This document shows positions 17,678-28,028 of a DNA stretch of 64,000 nucleotides, in pieces; the first letter of the stretch is position 1, and each line of letters starts with the position of its first letter. The notes under the pieces are model-generated. The model was not told the DNA's origin. It did not search any database and saw only the letters and a program-made list of their open reading frames with translations. A program made the position numbers and the translations under genes. The DNA comes from Liquorilactobacillus sucicola DSM 21376 = JCM 15457 (GTDB lineage: Bacteria > Bacillota > Bacilli > Lactobacillales > Lactobacillaceae), in NCBI RefSeq assembly GCF_000612445.1, contig NZ_BALC01000002.1:124001-188000 (forward strand), written 5' to 3'.

Positions 17678-18403
17678 ATGAAATGGGTCCTGATAGTCGG
17701 TTCATCAGGGGATATCGGCAGTGAAATAGCTCGTGATCTGGCCACCCAAGGATGGTCAATTTACCTACATTATTTCAGAAATAAGAAAAAAAGTGATGCT
17801 TTATGCACGAACTTGCGACAAACATATCCCAAGCAGGATTTTATTCAGTTGCAATGCGATCTCACTAGCAAGACTGAACTGGATAAGTTGAGTGAACAGC
17901 TTTTTGGTCTGGATGCTGTTATTTTTGCTCAAGGAACGACTTGCTATGGCCTTTTTCATGATTTAAAGCCCACTGAGTTTAACTCTATGCTCTCCATGCA
18001 GCTGACGGCTCCGTTATACTTGCTGCAAAAAGTTGAGGAGAAACTAGCTCGTAACCATTTTGGCAGAATTGTCTTTATTGGATCTGTTTATGGTGGAGCA
18101 GGGAGCGCAATGGAAGTTGGATATAGTGCAATCAAGGGCGCTTTAAGTTCTTTTGCAGCAGCATATAGCAAAGAAGTTGGTTCACTTGGAATAACGATCA
18201 ATGTTGTTGCCCCAGGAGCTGTAAACACACAAATGAATGCATTATTTTCTGAAAAAGAAAAGATTCAAATTGATGAAATGATTCCGCTGGGACGATTTGC
18301 GGCAGCTAGCGAGATCAGTTATTGGGTTCAGGCAATGTTGAATGAACGTGCTGCTTACCTTACTGGTGAAACGATTTATGTCACTGGAGGCTGGCTGAAA
18401 TAA
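17678..18403 (+). CDS. ymfI: SDR oxidoreductase YmfI (EF-P 5-aminopentanone reductase)
   Basis: Short-chain dehydrogenase of 241 residues with the cofactor motif GSSGDIG at the N-terminus and the catalytic Ser-Tyr-Lys set (IGSVYGG, GYSAIKG). In Bacillus the orthologue reduces the 5-aminopentanone on EF-P Lys32 to 5-aminopentanol. Its position directly after ymfFH, and before the rodZ-like gene, distinguishes it from FabG, which it resembles in fold. The efp gene itself is not in the window. Confidence 0.85.
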   Translation: MKWVLIVGSSGDIGSEIARDLATQGWSIYLHYFRNKKKSDALCTNLRQTYPKQDFIQLQCDLTSKTELDKLSEQLFGLDAVIFAQGTTCYGLFHDLKPTEFNSMLSMQLTAPLYLLQKVEEKLARNHFGRIVFIGSVYGGAGSAMEVGYSAIKGALSSFAAAYSKEVGSLGITINVVAPGAVNTQMNALFSEKEKIQIDEMIPLGRFAAASEISYWVQAMLNERAAYLTGETIYVTGGWLK

Positions 18404-18493
18404 TCAATTCTTAATTAATATTTGTCTTGAGCTATGCTATACTAGAAAGGGATTTAGAAAGTGTAATCGGACAGTAATGGAGAGTTAATAAAT

Positions 18494-19417
18494 ATGACTG
18501 AAATTGGAAAGAATCTTAAAAATGCAAGAATAGAAAAGGGCTATACGCTGGATGATCTGCAGCAGATAACGAAGATCCAAAAGCGCTATTTGATTGCGAT
18601 TGAAGACGAAAAATTTGATGCTTTACCGGGAGATTTTTATGTTAAAGCATTTGTCCGCCAATATGCTGAGACAGTTGGGATGGACCCAGAAGAGCTTCTT
18701 GACGAAATTGGTGACGGTACCCCAAAGCCAGCCGATATTACGGAAAACGCAGCAACGCGTGAGGATGTCCGCAGTCGAATAGAGTCTACTAGACAGAGCA
18801 TGGCAAAGACAAATAAATTCAATCGACTTTTGTCCTACCTGCCCACAGTTATCATTGTCTTAATTGTTGTTGCTATTTTAGGTTCTATTTATTTTGTTGC
18901 TTGGAACAATCATCAAAAAACAGCTGATTCACAGCAGATTCAAAGCAGCAGCACTAAAGTATCTGTTTCATCTGATGATGTGAGTTCGAACAAAAAGAAA
19001 GCTACTAAGAAGAGCTCGTCGCAGAAGGATTCCAGCTCGTCGGCATCCAGCACTTCAAGTAAGAAAAAAGATAGCAGCAGTGCTAAGAAGAAAGGGTCGC
19101 GGATTAGCTTAGATTCAAATTCAGGCTCATCGTTTGTGTATAATTTGAAGAACAGTCCTAAAGAAAACATTGTTAAGGTCAGTGTTAAGGACGCGAGTGC
19201 TTGGACTGCCGTTTCTGTTGATGGAACACAGCAGTGGCAAGGAACTTTGAGTTCAGGAGAAGATCATGAGTTGAAGATCCCTTCAGGTGCCAGTTCGATT
19301 GCTATTAATTTAGGGAATTCAAAAGCGACGAAGATTGAGATTAACGGACGCAATTTTAATTTTATGAAGGATAATAGTTCCTTAACAGTTAGGACTTTGA
19401 CGTTGAATATCAAGTAA
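18494..19417 (+). CDS. rodZ: RodZ-like cytoskeletal/HTH membrane protein (YmfM)
   Basis: 307 residues. The N-terminal Xre-type helix-turn-helix (about 1-80; GYTLDDLQQITKIQKRYLIAIE) faces the cytoplasm and in homologues binds MreB-type actin rather than DNA. One transmembrane helix lies at about 114-137 (VIIVLIVVAILGSIYF). A long Ser/Lys-rich linker (about 145-215) and a C-terminal DUF4115-like beta domain lie outside. It is placed between ymfI and pgsA as in Bacillus, supporting a role in cell shape and wall growth. Confidence 0.88.
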   Translation: MTEIGKNLKNARIEKGYTLDDLQQITKIQKRYLIAIEDEKFDALPGDFYVKAFVRQYAETVGMDPEELLDEIGDGTPKPADITENAATREDVRSRIESTRQSMAKTNKFNRLLSYLPTVIIVLIVVAILGSIYFVAWNNHQKTADSQQIQSSSTKVSVSSDDVSSNKKKATKKSSSQKDSSSSASSTSSKKKDSSSAKKKGSRISLDSNSGSSFVYNLKNSPKENIVKVSVKDASAWTAVSVDGTQQWQGTLSSGEDHELKIPSGASSIAINLGNSKATKIEINGRNFNFMKDNSSLTVRTLTLNIK

Positions 19418-19455
19418 ACTGCTGCAATGCAGCATGAAAGAGAGGGGAGTGGAAC

Positions 19456-20043
19456 ATGAATTTACCGAACAAATTAACCGTGATTCGGATCTTCTTGATT
19501 CCGGTGTTTATTTTAGTGCTGACGATTCCATTACAATGGGGGACATTGAATTTTGGAGGCACGGTACTCCCTGTGGCACAGCTAGTAGGGGCGGTCATTT
19601 TTGCTGGCGCGTCTTTGACTGATTTCGCAGATGGGCAGATAGCACGCAAGAGACATTTAGTAACGAATTTTGGCAAATTTGCTGATCCCTTAGCTGACAA
19701 AATGCTTGTTATGACAGCTTTTATTCTTTTGGTGTCAATGGGGAAGGTCCCGGCTTGGGTTGCCGCAATTATCATTTGCCGCGAATTAGCTGTCACGGGT
19801 TTGCGCCTTATCGTTGTTGAAAATGATGGTGAGGTAATTGCCGCTGCTATGCCTGGAAAAATCAAAACAATGACACAGATGTTCTCCATTATTTTTCTCT
19901 TGTTGAATAACGTGTTTTTTGCGGCTGTTGGAATTCCTCTTGGTGAAATATTATTGTATATCTGTTTGTTCTTCACAGTATATTCGGGAATTGATTACTT
20001 TGTAAACAGCAAACAGGTCTTCGCTGATTCATTTGATAAGTAA
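19456..20043 (+). CDS. pgsA: CDP-diacylglycerol-glycerol-3-phosphate 3-phosphatidyltransferase
   Basis: Makes phosphatidylglycerophosphate, the committed step to phosphatidylglycerol and cardiolipin. 195 residues with several membrane helices. The CDP-alcohol phosphotransferase signature DGxxAR(x8)GxxxDxxxD is complete at about residues 57-80 (DFADGQIARKRH...FGKFADPLADK). AGAGGGG is about 8 bases before the ATG. A terminator follows at 20051. Confidence 0.94.
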   Translation: MNLPNKLTVIRIFLIPVFILVLTIPLQWGTLNFGGTVLPVAQLVGAVIFAGASLTDFADGQIARKRHLVTNFGKFADPLADKMLVMTAFILLVSMGKVPAWVAAIIICRELAVTGLRLIVVENDGEVIAAAMPGKIKTMTQMFSIIFLLLNNVFFAAVGIPLGEILLYICLFFTVYSGIDYFVNSKQVFADSFDK

Positions 20044-20050
20044 CTCTTTT

Positions 20051-20087
20051 AAGGAACTGGAATATGTTTTTCAGTTCCTTATTTTTG
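20051..20087 (+). terminator. Intrinsic terminator after pgsA
   Basis: Stem AAGGAACTGGA / TCAGTTCCTT (10 bp, one mismatch at the top), then ATTTTTG. Separates the ymfF-pgsA unit from cinA. Confidence 0.85.
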
Positions 20088-20134
20088 TACAAATAATTAC
20101 TGCCTTGCGTAGTTAGTATATGGAGGAGAAGTAA

Positions 20135-21378
20135 ATGCATACTGAAATAATCGCAGTTGGTACGGAAATATTATTAGGGCAAATCATTAATACTAATGCA
20201 GCGTTTGTTGCTCGCAGGCTTGCTGGGATGGGGATCGATGTTTATCATCAAACTGTCGTAGGAGACAATTCGCAACGCTTGACTCAGGCTATCAAGATTG
20301 CTGCTAAACGCAACGATCTGATTATTTTAATGGGTGGTTTGGGACCGACAAAGGACGATTTGACAAAACAGACTGTTGCTAATTTTTTGAAAAAAAAGCT
20401 AATTGAAGATGCAGATGCAATGAAGAAGATAATTCATTACTATGCGGCAAGTGAGAAAGAAATGACTGCTAACAATCGTTTGCAGGCACAGTACATAGCG
20501 GGTTCCGTCCCTTTAAAAAACGAAACCGGTTTTGCAGTGGGAGAGTATTACCAAAATGATCATGGCTGCGATTTTTTGTTGTTGCCTGGACCGCCCAATG
20601 AATTAAAGCCAATGTTTGCAAATTTTGCTCAGCCGTTATTATATAAAAAATACCATAACAATCATTTGCTCTTTTCACGAGTATTACGTTTCTTTGGCAT
20701 AGGCGAGTCGCTTTTGGCAACAAAAATAGAAGATCTTATTGATAAGCAGTCCAATCCGACTATTGCACCATATGCAAAAACGAGTGAAGTCACCTTAAGA
20801 CTTACTGCAAGTGCTGTTGACGAGTATGAGGCCAAGCAGCTTTTGGATGAGACTGAAGAAAAAATTTGCAGCCGTGTTGGTGAGTATATGTATGGCTATG
20901 GGGATGAAAATTCACTAGTAAAAGTTGTTGTTCAGAAACTGCTACAGGCAGGGTTAAGTATAACTGCCGCTGAGAGCTTGACAGCTGGAGCTTTTCAGGC
21001 AGCACTAGGTGACGTACCGGGGGTATCCAGTGTTTTCCCTGGCGGATTTGTTACGTATGCTAACAGTGCTAAGAGCGGTCTTTTAGATATTCCCGCACGA
21101 ATTATTCAAACTAATGGTGTCGTAAGTGAAGAAACGGCAAAATGGATGGCGCGAAAATCAAAGGAGAAAATGGAAACGGATATTGGAATCTCGTTTACGG
21201 GCGTGGCTGGACCAGATGCCTTGAAGGGAAAGAAGCTGGAACCGTGTGGATTGGTCTTGCTTTCAAAGATCGTCCGGTCCAAGCGAAGCTTTATCATTTC
21301 GCTCGTCAGCGATCACTGGTGCGTGAACGAAGTGTATTAACCGGCTTAGATTGGATCAGACGTGAGCTGATAAAATGA
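20135..21378 (+). CDS. cinA: Competence/damage-inducible protein CinA, frameshifted in this sequence
   Basis: Two-domain protein: N-terminal molybdopterin-binding-like domain (residues about 1-170; GTEILLGQIINTN, MGGLGPTKDD, LPGPPNELKPMF) and C-terminal nicotinamide-nucleotide amidase domain (about 255-414; ESLTAGAFQAAL, FPGGFVTYAN, SFTGVAGPDA). The first frame ends early at 21340 after DALKGKKLE. The correct C-terminus (GKEAGTVWIGLAF...LTGLDWIRRELIK) is in another frame and ends at 21378. Restoring one base near 21222 (TTGGAAGGG for TTGAAGGG) gives DALEGKEAGT and about 414 residues, the normal length. It lies directly before recA, the usual cinA-recA linkage; NMN recycling is the known biochemical role. 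Confidence 0.9.
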
Positions 21379-21384
21379 TTTTTT

Positions 21385-21398
21385 CGAACCTTTGTTCG
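21385..21398. promoter_or_regulatory. LexA (SOS) box upstream of recA
   Basis: CGAACCTTTGTTCG: a perfect CGAAC-N4-GTTCG palindrome, the Gram-positive LexA/DinR operator form. It lies just after the cinA stop and 8 bases upstream of the recA -35 element. Confidence 0.92.
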
Positions 21399-21405
21399 AT
21401 TTTTC

Positions 21406-21434
21406 TTGCAATTTATTTTTTTAATCGGTATTAT
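21406..21434 (+). promoter_or_regulatory. recA promoter
   Basis: TTGCAA (21406-21411), 17-base spacer, TATTAT (21429-21434). With the LexA box upstream, it allows recA to be induced independently of cinA. Confidence 0.72.
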
Positions 21435-21492
21435 TGAGTGGAAGACCGCTATGAATTATTCTTAGGCATGGTCGGACTGAGGAGGAATTAGA

Positions 21493-22551
21493 TTGGCTGA
21501 TGAGAGAAAAGCAGCACTGGATGCTGCCTTAAAAAAAATTGAAAAAAACTTTGGTAAGGGTTCTATTATGCGAATGGGAGAAAAAGCTGATACCCAGATT
21601 TCAACAATTCCAAGTGGTTCTTTGGCTTTAGATGAAGCCTTGGGTGTCGGTGGATATCCTCGAGGAAGGATTGTTGAAGTTTATGGACCTGAAAGTTCTG
21701 GTAAAACGACTGTAGCACTTCATGCAGTCGCGGAGGTTCAGAAAAACGGCGGTGTCGCAGCTTACATTGATGCTGAGAATGCACTTGACCCTGCTTATGC
21801 AACAAAATTAGGTGTAAATATTGACGATTTACTTTTATCACAGCCTGACACTGGTGAACAAGGCCTTGAAATTGCTGATGCCCTAGTTTCTTCTGGTGCA
21901 ATCGATATTGTTGTTGTTGACTCAGTTGCAGCACTCGTGCCACGTGCTGAAATTGAAGGTGAGATGGGTGATGCACACGTAGGGCTACAGGCCCGCTTGA
22001 TGTCGCAAGCGTTACGTAAACTTTCAGGAACGATTAATAAAACGAAAACAATTGCAATTTTTATAAACCAAATTCGTGAGAAAGTCGGCGTGATGTTTGG
22101 TAACCCAGAAGTTACACCTGGTGGACGTGCACTTAAATTCTACTCGACGATCCGCTTAGAAGTAAGGCGTGCCGAACAGATTAAAGATGGGGCCGATATT
22201 GTCGGGAACCGTGTTCGTATCAAAGTTGTCAAGAACAAAGTCGCACCGCCTTTTAAGCGCGCAGAAGTTGATATTATGTATGGTGAAGGAATCTCCAAAA
22301 CCGGTGAATTAATCGATATGGCAGTCGAAAAAGAGATTGTTAAAAAAAGCGGTTCATGGTACTCATATGGTGAGGATCGAATCGGTCAAGGAAGAGAAAA
22401 TGCAAAACAATATTTAAGTGATCACCCAGAGATGATGACAGAGGTTACACACAAGGTTCGTCAAGCTTATGGAATCGCTGATGCGGATGAAAAAGAATCA
22501 ACCGAATTGCCACTAGATGATAAAAAGGAAAATGCAAAAGCAAAAGAGTAG
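21493..22551 (+). CDS. recA: Recombinase RecA
   Basis: Strand-exchange protein and LexA co-protease. 352 residues. Walker [10 protein letters not shown] lies near residues 65-73, Walker [11 protein letters not shown] about 140-149, and the DNA-binding loop and NQIRE(K)VGVMFGNPE region about 193-210. The acidic C-terminal tail is present. The start is TTG at 21493 with GAGGAGG about 7 bases upstream. SOS control is supported by the LexA box at 21385. It ends in an intrinsic terminator. Confidence 0.98.
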   Translation: MADERKAALDAALKKIEKNFGKGSIMRMGEKADTQISTIPSGSLALDEALGVGGYPRGRIVEVYGPESSGKTTVALHAVAEVQKNGGVAAYIDAENALDPAYATKLGVNIDDLLLSQPDTGEQGLEIADALVSSGAIDIVVVDSVAALVPRAEIEGEMGDAHVGLQARLMSQALRKLSGTINKTKTIAIFINQIREKVGVMFGNPEVTPGGRALKFYSTIRLEVRRAEQIKDGADIVGNRVRIKVVKNKVAPPFKRAEVDIMYGEGISKTGELIDMAVEKEIVKKSGSWYSYGEDRIGQGRENAKQYLSDHPEMMTEVTHKVRQAYGIADADEKESTELPLDDKKENAKAKE

Positions 22552-22565
22552 CACTATCAAAAAGG

Positions 22566-22602
22566 GCAGTAGCAGAACGGTGAGTTTTGTTGCTGCTTTT
22601 TT
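22566..22602 (+). terminator. Intrinsic terminator after recA
   Basis: Nine-base-pair stem GCAGTAGCA / TGTTGCTGC including two G-U pairs, followed by T6. The remaining bases to RNase Y (to 22846) show no gene. Confidence 0.75.
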
Positions 22603-22846
22603 ATTTGAAGAGCGAAAAGTAAGCTGCAAATTTAGGCTATCCCAAGATATGGCGTGCTGAGATATTTTACCAGTAGTAGAGAGTCGCAGGACTCTACTTC
22701 CTCAAATTGGTGAAACCATCCGTTTTATGTTGACATAACGTAGCACCACACCGTAAAATATAAGAGTATGTTGATCAAAATAACATCTTAAAAGCAATGG
22801 TTATTTTAAAAGTTTAATCATTTTTTGACGATGTGGAGGTGAAAAT

Positions 22847-24412
22847 TTGGAACTGACAATTACTATCCTCGCCATCGCTGTTATAACTTTGGGTATTGGT
22901 TTAGCTTTAGGTAAAGCTCTTCAAAAGAGCAGTTATAAGAAGAATCTTGATGCCGCTACGCAAACTGCACAAGGGATCGTGAGGAATGCTAAAAAAGAAG
23001 CGGCAGCATTGAAAAAAGAAGCTGTTTTGGAAGCTAAAGATGAAAGTCATCGTTACCGAGGCGAAATTGAAAGTGAATTGAAGGAAAGACGTTCCGAGGC
23101 TCAAAAACAAGAAAACCGTTTGCTTCAACGCGAAGAGAATTTGGATCGCAAGGATTCAGCTCTTGAAAAACGTGAGCAAGGACTTGTAAAAAAAGAAAAT
23201 CGGATAGAAATCGACCAAAAAGAGCTGGAGAAAAAACACCTTGAAGTTGATTCTCTAATTAAGCAGCAGAAGACAGAGCTTGAACGGGTTGCTTCCCTGA
23301 CTAGGGAAGAGGCTAAGGATTTGATCATGGATGAAACTAAAGAAGCTTTGAATCATGAGCTTGCTGTTATGATCAAAGACAAGGAGATAGAAGCTCAAGC
23401 TAGTGCTGATCGGACTGCTAAGAGTTTGATTGCACAGGCTATTCAGAGAAGTGCTGCTGATACTGTTTCGGAGACCACAGTATCTGTCGTTTCGTTACCT
23501 AATGACGAGATGAAGGGCCGGATTATTGGTCGTGAAGGACGTAATATTCGTGCACTTGAGACTTTAACGGGGATCGACCTTATTATTGATGATACTCCTG
23601 AAGCGGTTGTTTTAAGCGGGTTTGATCCAGTCCGCCGCGAAATAGCTAAGATGGCGTTGGAGAAGTTGATTCAGGACGGAAGAATACATCCGGCCAGAAT
23701 TGAAGAAATGGTGGAGAAATCTACCAAGGAAATAGATGCAAAGATAAGAGATACAGGTGAAGAAACAATCTTTGATCTTGGGTTGCATGCAATGCATCCT
23801 GATTTGATTAAAACTGTGGGACGTTTGAAGTATCGGACAAGTTACGGACAAAATGTTCTCGATCATTCGGTTGAAGTGGCTAAGATAACAGGTGTCTTAG
23901 CGGCTGAACTTGGTGAGGATGTTACGCTAGCAAAACGTGCAGGTCTGCTACATGATATTGGAAAGGCAATTGATCACGAAGTTGATGGATCTCATGTTCA
24001 GATTGGGGTCGAATTGGCTGAAAAATATAAGGAAAGTGATACTGTAATCAATGCGATTGCTTCACATCACGGAGATGTTGAGCCTAAATATACGATTTCA
24101 GTTCTGGTCGCTGCAGCTGATGCGATTTCAGCAGCACGTCCAGGAGCTAGAAGCGAATCCTTAGAAAATTATATTCATCGTCTTGAAAAGCTTGAAAAAA
24201 TCACTAATGAATTTGATGGTGTTAAAAAGAGCTACGCGATCCAAGCAGGACGTGAAGTGCGTGTAATAGTAAAACCAAATGAAGTAAATGATCTGGAGTC
24301 AACGGTTCTTGCACGTGACATAAAAAACAGGATCGAAAGTGAAATGGAGTATCCTGGACATATTAAAGTAACCGTTATTCGTGAGATAAGGGCAGTTGAA
24401 TACGCTAAATAG
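22847..24412 (+). CDS. rny: Ribonuclease Y
   Basis: Membrane-anchored endoribonuclease that initiates mRNA turnover. 521 residues: one N-terminal membrane helix (about 3-22), long charged coiled coil (about 30-200), KH domain (about 210-275; [15 protein letters not shown]) and HD domain (about 330-430; HDIGKAID and SHHGD carrying metal ligands). The start is TTG at 22847 after TGGAGG. The linkage recA-rny-ymdB is standard in Firmicutes. Confidence 0.96.
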   Translation: MELTITILAIAVITLGIGLALGKALQKSSYKKNLDAATQTAQGIVRNAKKEAAALKKEAVLEAKDESHRYRGEIESELKERRSEAQKQENRLLQREENLDRKDSALEKREQGLVKKENRIEIDQKELEKKHLEVDSLIKQQKTELERVASLTREEAKDLIMDETKEALNHELAVMIKDKEIEAQASADRTAKSLIAQAIQRSAADTVSETTVSVVSLPNDEMKGRIIGREGRNIRALETLTGIDLIIDDTPEAVVLSGFDPVRREIAKMALEKLIQDGRIHPARIEEMVEKSTKEIDAKIRDTGEETIFDLGLHAMHPDLIKTVGRLKYRTSYGQNVLDHSVEVAKITGVLAAELGEDVTLAKRAGLLHDIGKAIDHEVDGSHVQIGVELAEKYKESDTVINAIASHHGDVEPKYTISVLVAAADAISAARPGARSESLENYIHRLEKLEKITNEFDGVKKSYAIQAGREVRVIVKPNEVNDLESTVLARDIKNRIESEMEYPGHIKVTVIREIRAVEYAK

Positions 24413-24444
24413 TCATTATTTTAAGTGATTTATTACCTGCAAGG

Positions 24445-24479
24445 AAACTGGGATGCTATGTCCCAGTTTTCTTTTTTAT
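24445..24479 (+). terminator. Intrinsic terminator after rny
   Basis: AAACTGGGA / TCCCAGTTT perfect stem with a 7-base loop, followed by TCTTTTTTATT. It separates rny from ymdB. Confidence 0.88.
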
Positions 24480-24571
24480 TTCAAAACTAAAACAAAAGAG
24501 ATTTCGCAACAGAGTTGTAAAAATGCTAAAATTGAATTATTGAGCAATGAATATCAGAAAAGGGGAAAAAT

Positions 24572-25372
24572 ATGCGTATTTTGTTTGTTGGCGATGTTAT
24601 GGGGAATGCAGGTCAGGAAGTACTGGAAGAGTATCTACCCAAGTTAAAGCATCTATACCACCCTCAAGCGACGATTGTTAATGGGGAAAATGCAACCAGA
24701 GGGCGTGGAATCAATGAAAAAGTGTACAAACGAATATTAAACTGTGGGGCTGATGTTGTTACGATGGGAAACCATACGTGGGATAATCCAGCGATAACGG
24801 ACTTTATTCAATCAGCGAAAAAACTGATTAGACCAGCTAATTTTTCGGCAGGACAGGTACCAGGCATAGGTTATACGACGATAAAAATAAATCAGCAGAA
24901 GCTGGCTGTTCTTAACTTGCAAGGGCGTGTATTTATGAATCCTTCAGATGATCCCTTTGCTGTAGCTAAGGAAGTCATTGCAGAATTAAGAAAACAGACT
25001 AATTTTATTTTTGTTGATTTTCATGCGGAAACGACTAGCGAAAAAGCTGCTTTTTCATGGTATTTTGATGGGCAGGTTTCGGCTGTCGTCGGGACACATA
25101 CTCACGTCCAAACAAACGATGCGCGTATCCTTCCTCAAGGAACAGCTTTTCTGACAGATGTCGGAATGACAGGGCCCTACGATGGTATTATAGGTATGAA
25201 ACGGCAAAATGTTATAGCACGTTTTTTAAATCAAATGCCGACAAGATTTGAAGTTGCCGAAGATAGTCGCCGTAATTTGTCTGCTTGTCTGATTGACATT
25301 GATGATGAGACGGGAAGGGCACGAAAAATAAAGACAATTCAAATTAATGCCGATCATCCGTTCATGCAATAA
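24572..25372 (+). CDS. ymdB: YmdB-family metallophosphoesterase (2',3'-cyclic nucleotide phosphodiesterase)
   Basis: 266-residue calcineurin-like phosphoesterase of the TIGR00282 type. Metal-binding motifs are all visible: [29 protein letters not shown] and GTHTHVQT. In Bacillus the enzyme hydrolyses 2',3'-cyclic nucleotides and influences biofilm and motility decisions. AGGGG lies about 8 bases before the ATG at 24572. It is followed by mutS after 13 bases. Confidence 0.92.
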   Translation: MRILFVGDVMGNAGQEVLEEYLPKLKHLYHPQATIVNGENATRGRGINEKVYKRILNCGADVVTMGNHTWDNPAITDFIQSAKKLIRPANFSAGQVPGIGYTTIKINQQKLAVLNLQGRVFMNPSDDPFAVAKEVIAELRKQTNFIFVDFHAETTSEKAAFSWYFDGQVSAVVGTHTHVQTNDARILPQGTAFLTDVGMTGPYDGIIGMKRQNVIARFLNQMPTRFEVAEDSRRNLSACLIDIDDETGRARKIKTIQINADHPFMQ

Positions 25373-25385
25373 AGGAGAGAAACAG

Positions 25386-28013
25386 ATGCCGCAAAAAACA
25401 AAAAACACACCAATGATGGAACAGTATTTAGCTGTTAAAGAACAATATCCAGATGCTTTTTTATTTTATCGTTTGGGTGATTTTTATGAGATGTTTTATG
25501 ACGATGCGATTAAGGGTTCACAGATTCTAGAGTTAACATTGACGACACGTAATAAAAATGCGGCTGATAAAATACCGATGTGTGGTGTGCCGCATCATGC
25601 AGCACAAAATTATATTGATATTTTGGTCGATCAAGGCTATAAAGTTGCGATTTGTGAACAAATGGAAGATCCTAAGTTAGCCAAAGGAATGGTCAAACGT
25701 GAGGTCATTCAATTAGTCACACCGGGAACGATGATCGATCCCTCGGCTAGTGAGGCAAAAGAGAATAATTACTTGACTGCTTTGCATGAAAGCAATGAAA
25801 AATATGGGTTAGCTTATGTAGATCTCTCGACTGGCGAATTAAAAGCAGCAACTCTGGAGAGCATAAGCCTTGTACTGAATGAATTGATGAGCTTGCGGAC
25901 AAAAGAGATTGTAGTTGATGATTCTGTCACAAAAACAAGTTTAGACAAGATAGAGGCACTTAAAATCATGATCTCAAAGCAAGATGAAGTTAGAGAAAGT
26001 GCGGAAGCGAGTTATACGATTCAGGATATAAAAAACAAACTTGAGGTGGAAGTAATTCAGCATCTTATCACATATCTTAATGTGACCCAAAAGCGGAGTT
26101 TAGGACATCTGCAAAAAGCAGTCCACTATGAACCATCAAATTTCTTAAAAATGGATCCATATTCTAAACGTAATTTAGAGATATTACAAAACAGTCGAAC
26201 AGGCAAGAAACAAGGAACGCTGTTGTGGCTCTTAGATGCAACCAAAACAGCAATGGGGGGGCGGTTATTGAAACAATGGCTCGAACGTCCGCTACTTGAT
26301 TCAAAAAAAATAATCAGTCGACAAAATAAAGTCGAGAATTTATTGCAGCATTATTTTGAACGCAGTACCCTCCAAGAAGAATTGACAAGTGTCTATGATC
26401 TGGAGCGGTTAGCTGGCCGAGTGGCTTTTGGAAATGTTAATGGTCGTGACCTGATTCAACTGAAGCAATCATTGGAACAAGTTCCTAAAATTAGTTATGT
26501 TTTGAATGAACTGAATGACGGGACTTTCGATGATCTTTTAGAAGGCCTTGACCCAGTTGGAGATGTCGTTGATCTAATTGAGAATGCAATCATTGATGAA
26601 CCACCTATTTCAGTGAAAGATGGCGGACTGATCAAGGCGGGTTATAGTGCAGAACTTGACAAGTATACGGATGCGATGAAAAATGGCAAAAAATGGCTGG
26701 CAGAAATGGAAGCAAAAGAACGGCGTGAAACGGGAATCAATAATTTAAAGATTGGTTTCAACCGTGTTTTTGGGTATTATATTGAGGTATCAAAGGCAAA
26801 TCTGGACAAACTGCCGGCTGAGCGGTATGAACGGAAACAGACATTGACGAATGCCGAACGTTTTATAACACCCGAACTAAAAGAAAAAGAAGCAATGATT
26901 CTAGGTGCAGAAAGTAAAGCTATTGAGTTAGAGTATCGTCTTTTCGCAGGTATTCGCAATCAGATCAAAGACCAGATCAAACGTCTGCAAAAATTGGCAC
27001 GTGCGATCGCAATATTGGACGTTCTACAAAGTTTCGCCGTTGTCAGTGAAAGAGATCATTTTGTCAAACCCAAGTTAACCGCTGGTAAACATGACGTCAA
27101 AGTGATGGGCGGCTGGCATCCGGTGGTGCAACAGGTAATGGGGAAGCAAAGCTATATTCCTAATGACGTTGTGATGCCTGAGAAACTTAGCATTCTTTTG
27201 ATAACAGGGCCGAATATGTCTGGAAAAAGCACTTATATGCGTCAACTCGCACTTACAGTCGTGATGGCACAGATAGGTTGTTTTGTACCAGCAGCAAGTG
27301 CTGTTTTACCGGTTTTTGACCAAATCTTTACGCGAATTGGGGCTGCTGATGACTTAATTGCTGGACAGTCGACATTTATGGTTGAGATGAAAGAAGCAAA
27401 TCATGCACTTAGTCATGCAACACGTAATAGTTTGATATTGTTTGATGAAATAGGCAGAGGAACGGCAACATATGATGGAATGGCATTAGCACAAGCGATT
27501 ATTGAATATGTTCACGACCATGTATTTGCGAAGACGCTATTTTCAACTCATTACCACGAATTGACCGCCTTATCTGAAAAACTACCAGCGTTAAGGAACA
27601 TTCATGTTGGAGCTGTTGAAAAAAATGGCGATTTGATTTTCTTGCATAAAATGCAGCCTGGGCCTGCAGATAAGTCCTATGGAATTCATGTTGCAAAGCT
27701 TGCAGGAATGCCTGAGAATCTCTTAAAGCGGGCCAATTTTATCTTAGGCAAGTTAGAGAGCAAGAAGAAGCATACTGACAATTCAGTGAGTGATGAGCAA
27801 AATACAGTTGAAAAGAAAGCCGATGTAAAAGAAGTTGAACCTCAAGTCGACGATAAGCAGCTTTCTTTATTCGAACCGGAAAAGATTGTTTATAAAAAAG
27901 ACGATCAGAAAGTATTATCAGAGATTAAAGAAACCGATTTGATGTCACTGACGCCACTTGATGCAATAAATATTTTGTATAAATGGCAGAAGGATCTGAG
28001 AAAGAAAAGGTAA
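25386..28013 (+). CDS. mutS: DNA mismatch repair protein MutS
   Basis: Mismatch recognition ATPase, 875 residues from ATG 25386 (GGAGAG 8 bases upstream; the frame extends back to 25347 without a site). The mismatch-reading motif FYEMF is at residues about 36-40 (the Phe and Glu contact the mismatch). Walker [10 protein letters not shown] is near residue 610, Walker [11 protein letters not shown] about 686, and there is a C-terminal helix-turn-helix. A beta-clamp binding motif QLSLF lies in the tail near residue 827. mutL follows with 15 bases between, one operon. Confidence 0.97.
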   Translation: MPQKTKNTPMMEQYLAVKEQYPDAFLFYRLGDFYEMFYDDAIKGSQILELTLTTRNKNAADKIPMCGVPHHAAQNYIDILVDQGYKVAICEQMEDPKLAKGMVKREVIQLVTPGTMIDPSASEAKENNYLTALHESNEKYGLAYVDLSTGELKAATLESISLVLNELMSLRTKEIVVDDSVTKTSLDKIEALKIMISKQDEVRESAEASYTIQDIKNKLEVEVIQHLITYLNVTQKRSLGHLQKAVHYEPSNFLKMDPYSKRNLEILQNSRTGKKQGTLLWLLDATKTAMGGRLLKQWLERPLLDSKKIISRQNKVENLLQHYFERSTLQEELTSVYDLERLAGRVAFGNVNGRDLIQLKQSLEQVPKISYVLNELNDGTFDDLLEGLDPVGDVVDLIENAIIDEPPISVKDGGLIKAGYSAELDKYTDAMKNGKKWLAEMEAKERRETGINNLKIGFNRVFGYYIEVSKANLDKLPAERYERKQTLTNAERFITPELKEKEAMILGAESKAIELEYRLFAGIRNQIKDQIKRLQKLARAIAILDVLQSFAVVSERDHFVKPKLTAGKHDVKVMGGWHPVVQQVMGKQSYIPNDVVMPEKLSILLITGPNMSGKSTYMRQLALTVVMAQIGCFVPAASAVLPVFDQIFTRIGAADDLIAGQSTFMVEMKEANHALSHATRNSLILFDEIGRGTATYDGMALAQAIIEYVHDHVFAKTLFSTHYHELTALSEKLPALRNIHVGAVEKNGDLIFLHKMQPGPADKSYGIHVAKLAGMPENLLKRANFILGKLESKKKHTDNSVSDEQNTVEKKADVKEVEPQVDDKQLSLFEPEKIVYKKDDQKVLSEIKETDLMSLTPLDAINILYKWQKDLRKKR

Positions 28014-28028
28014 TTGGAGGTAATTTTC

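Noticed and set aside
21142-21378. Separate 78-codon ORF overlapping the cinA end
   Set aside because: Only its second half is meaningful, as the out-of-frame C-terminus of CinA.
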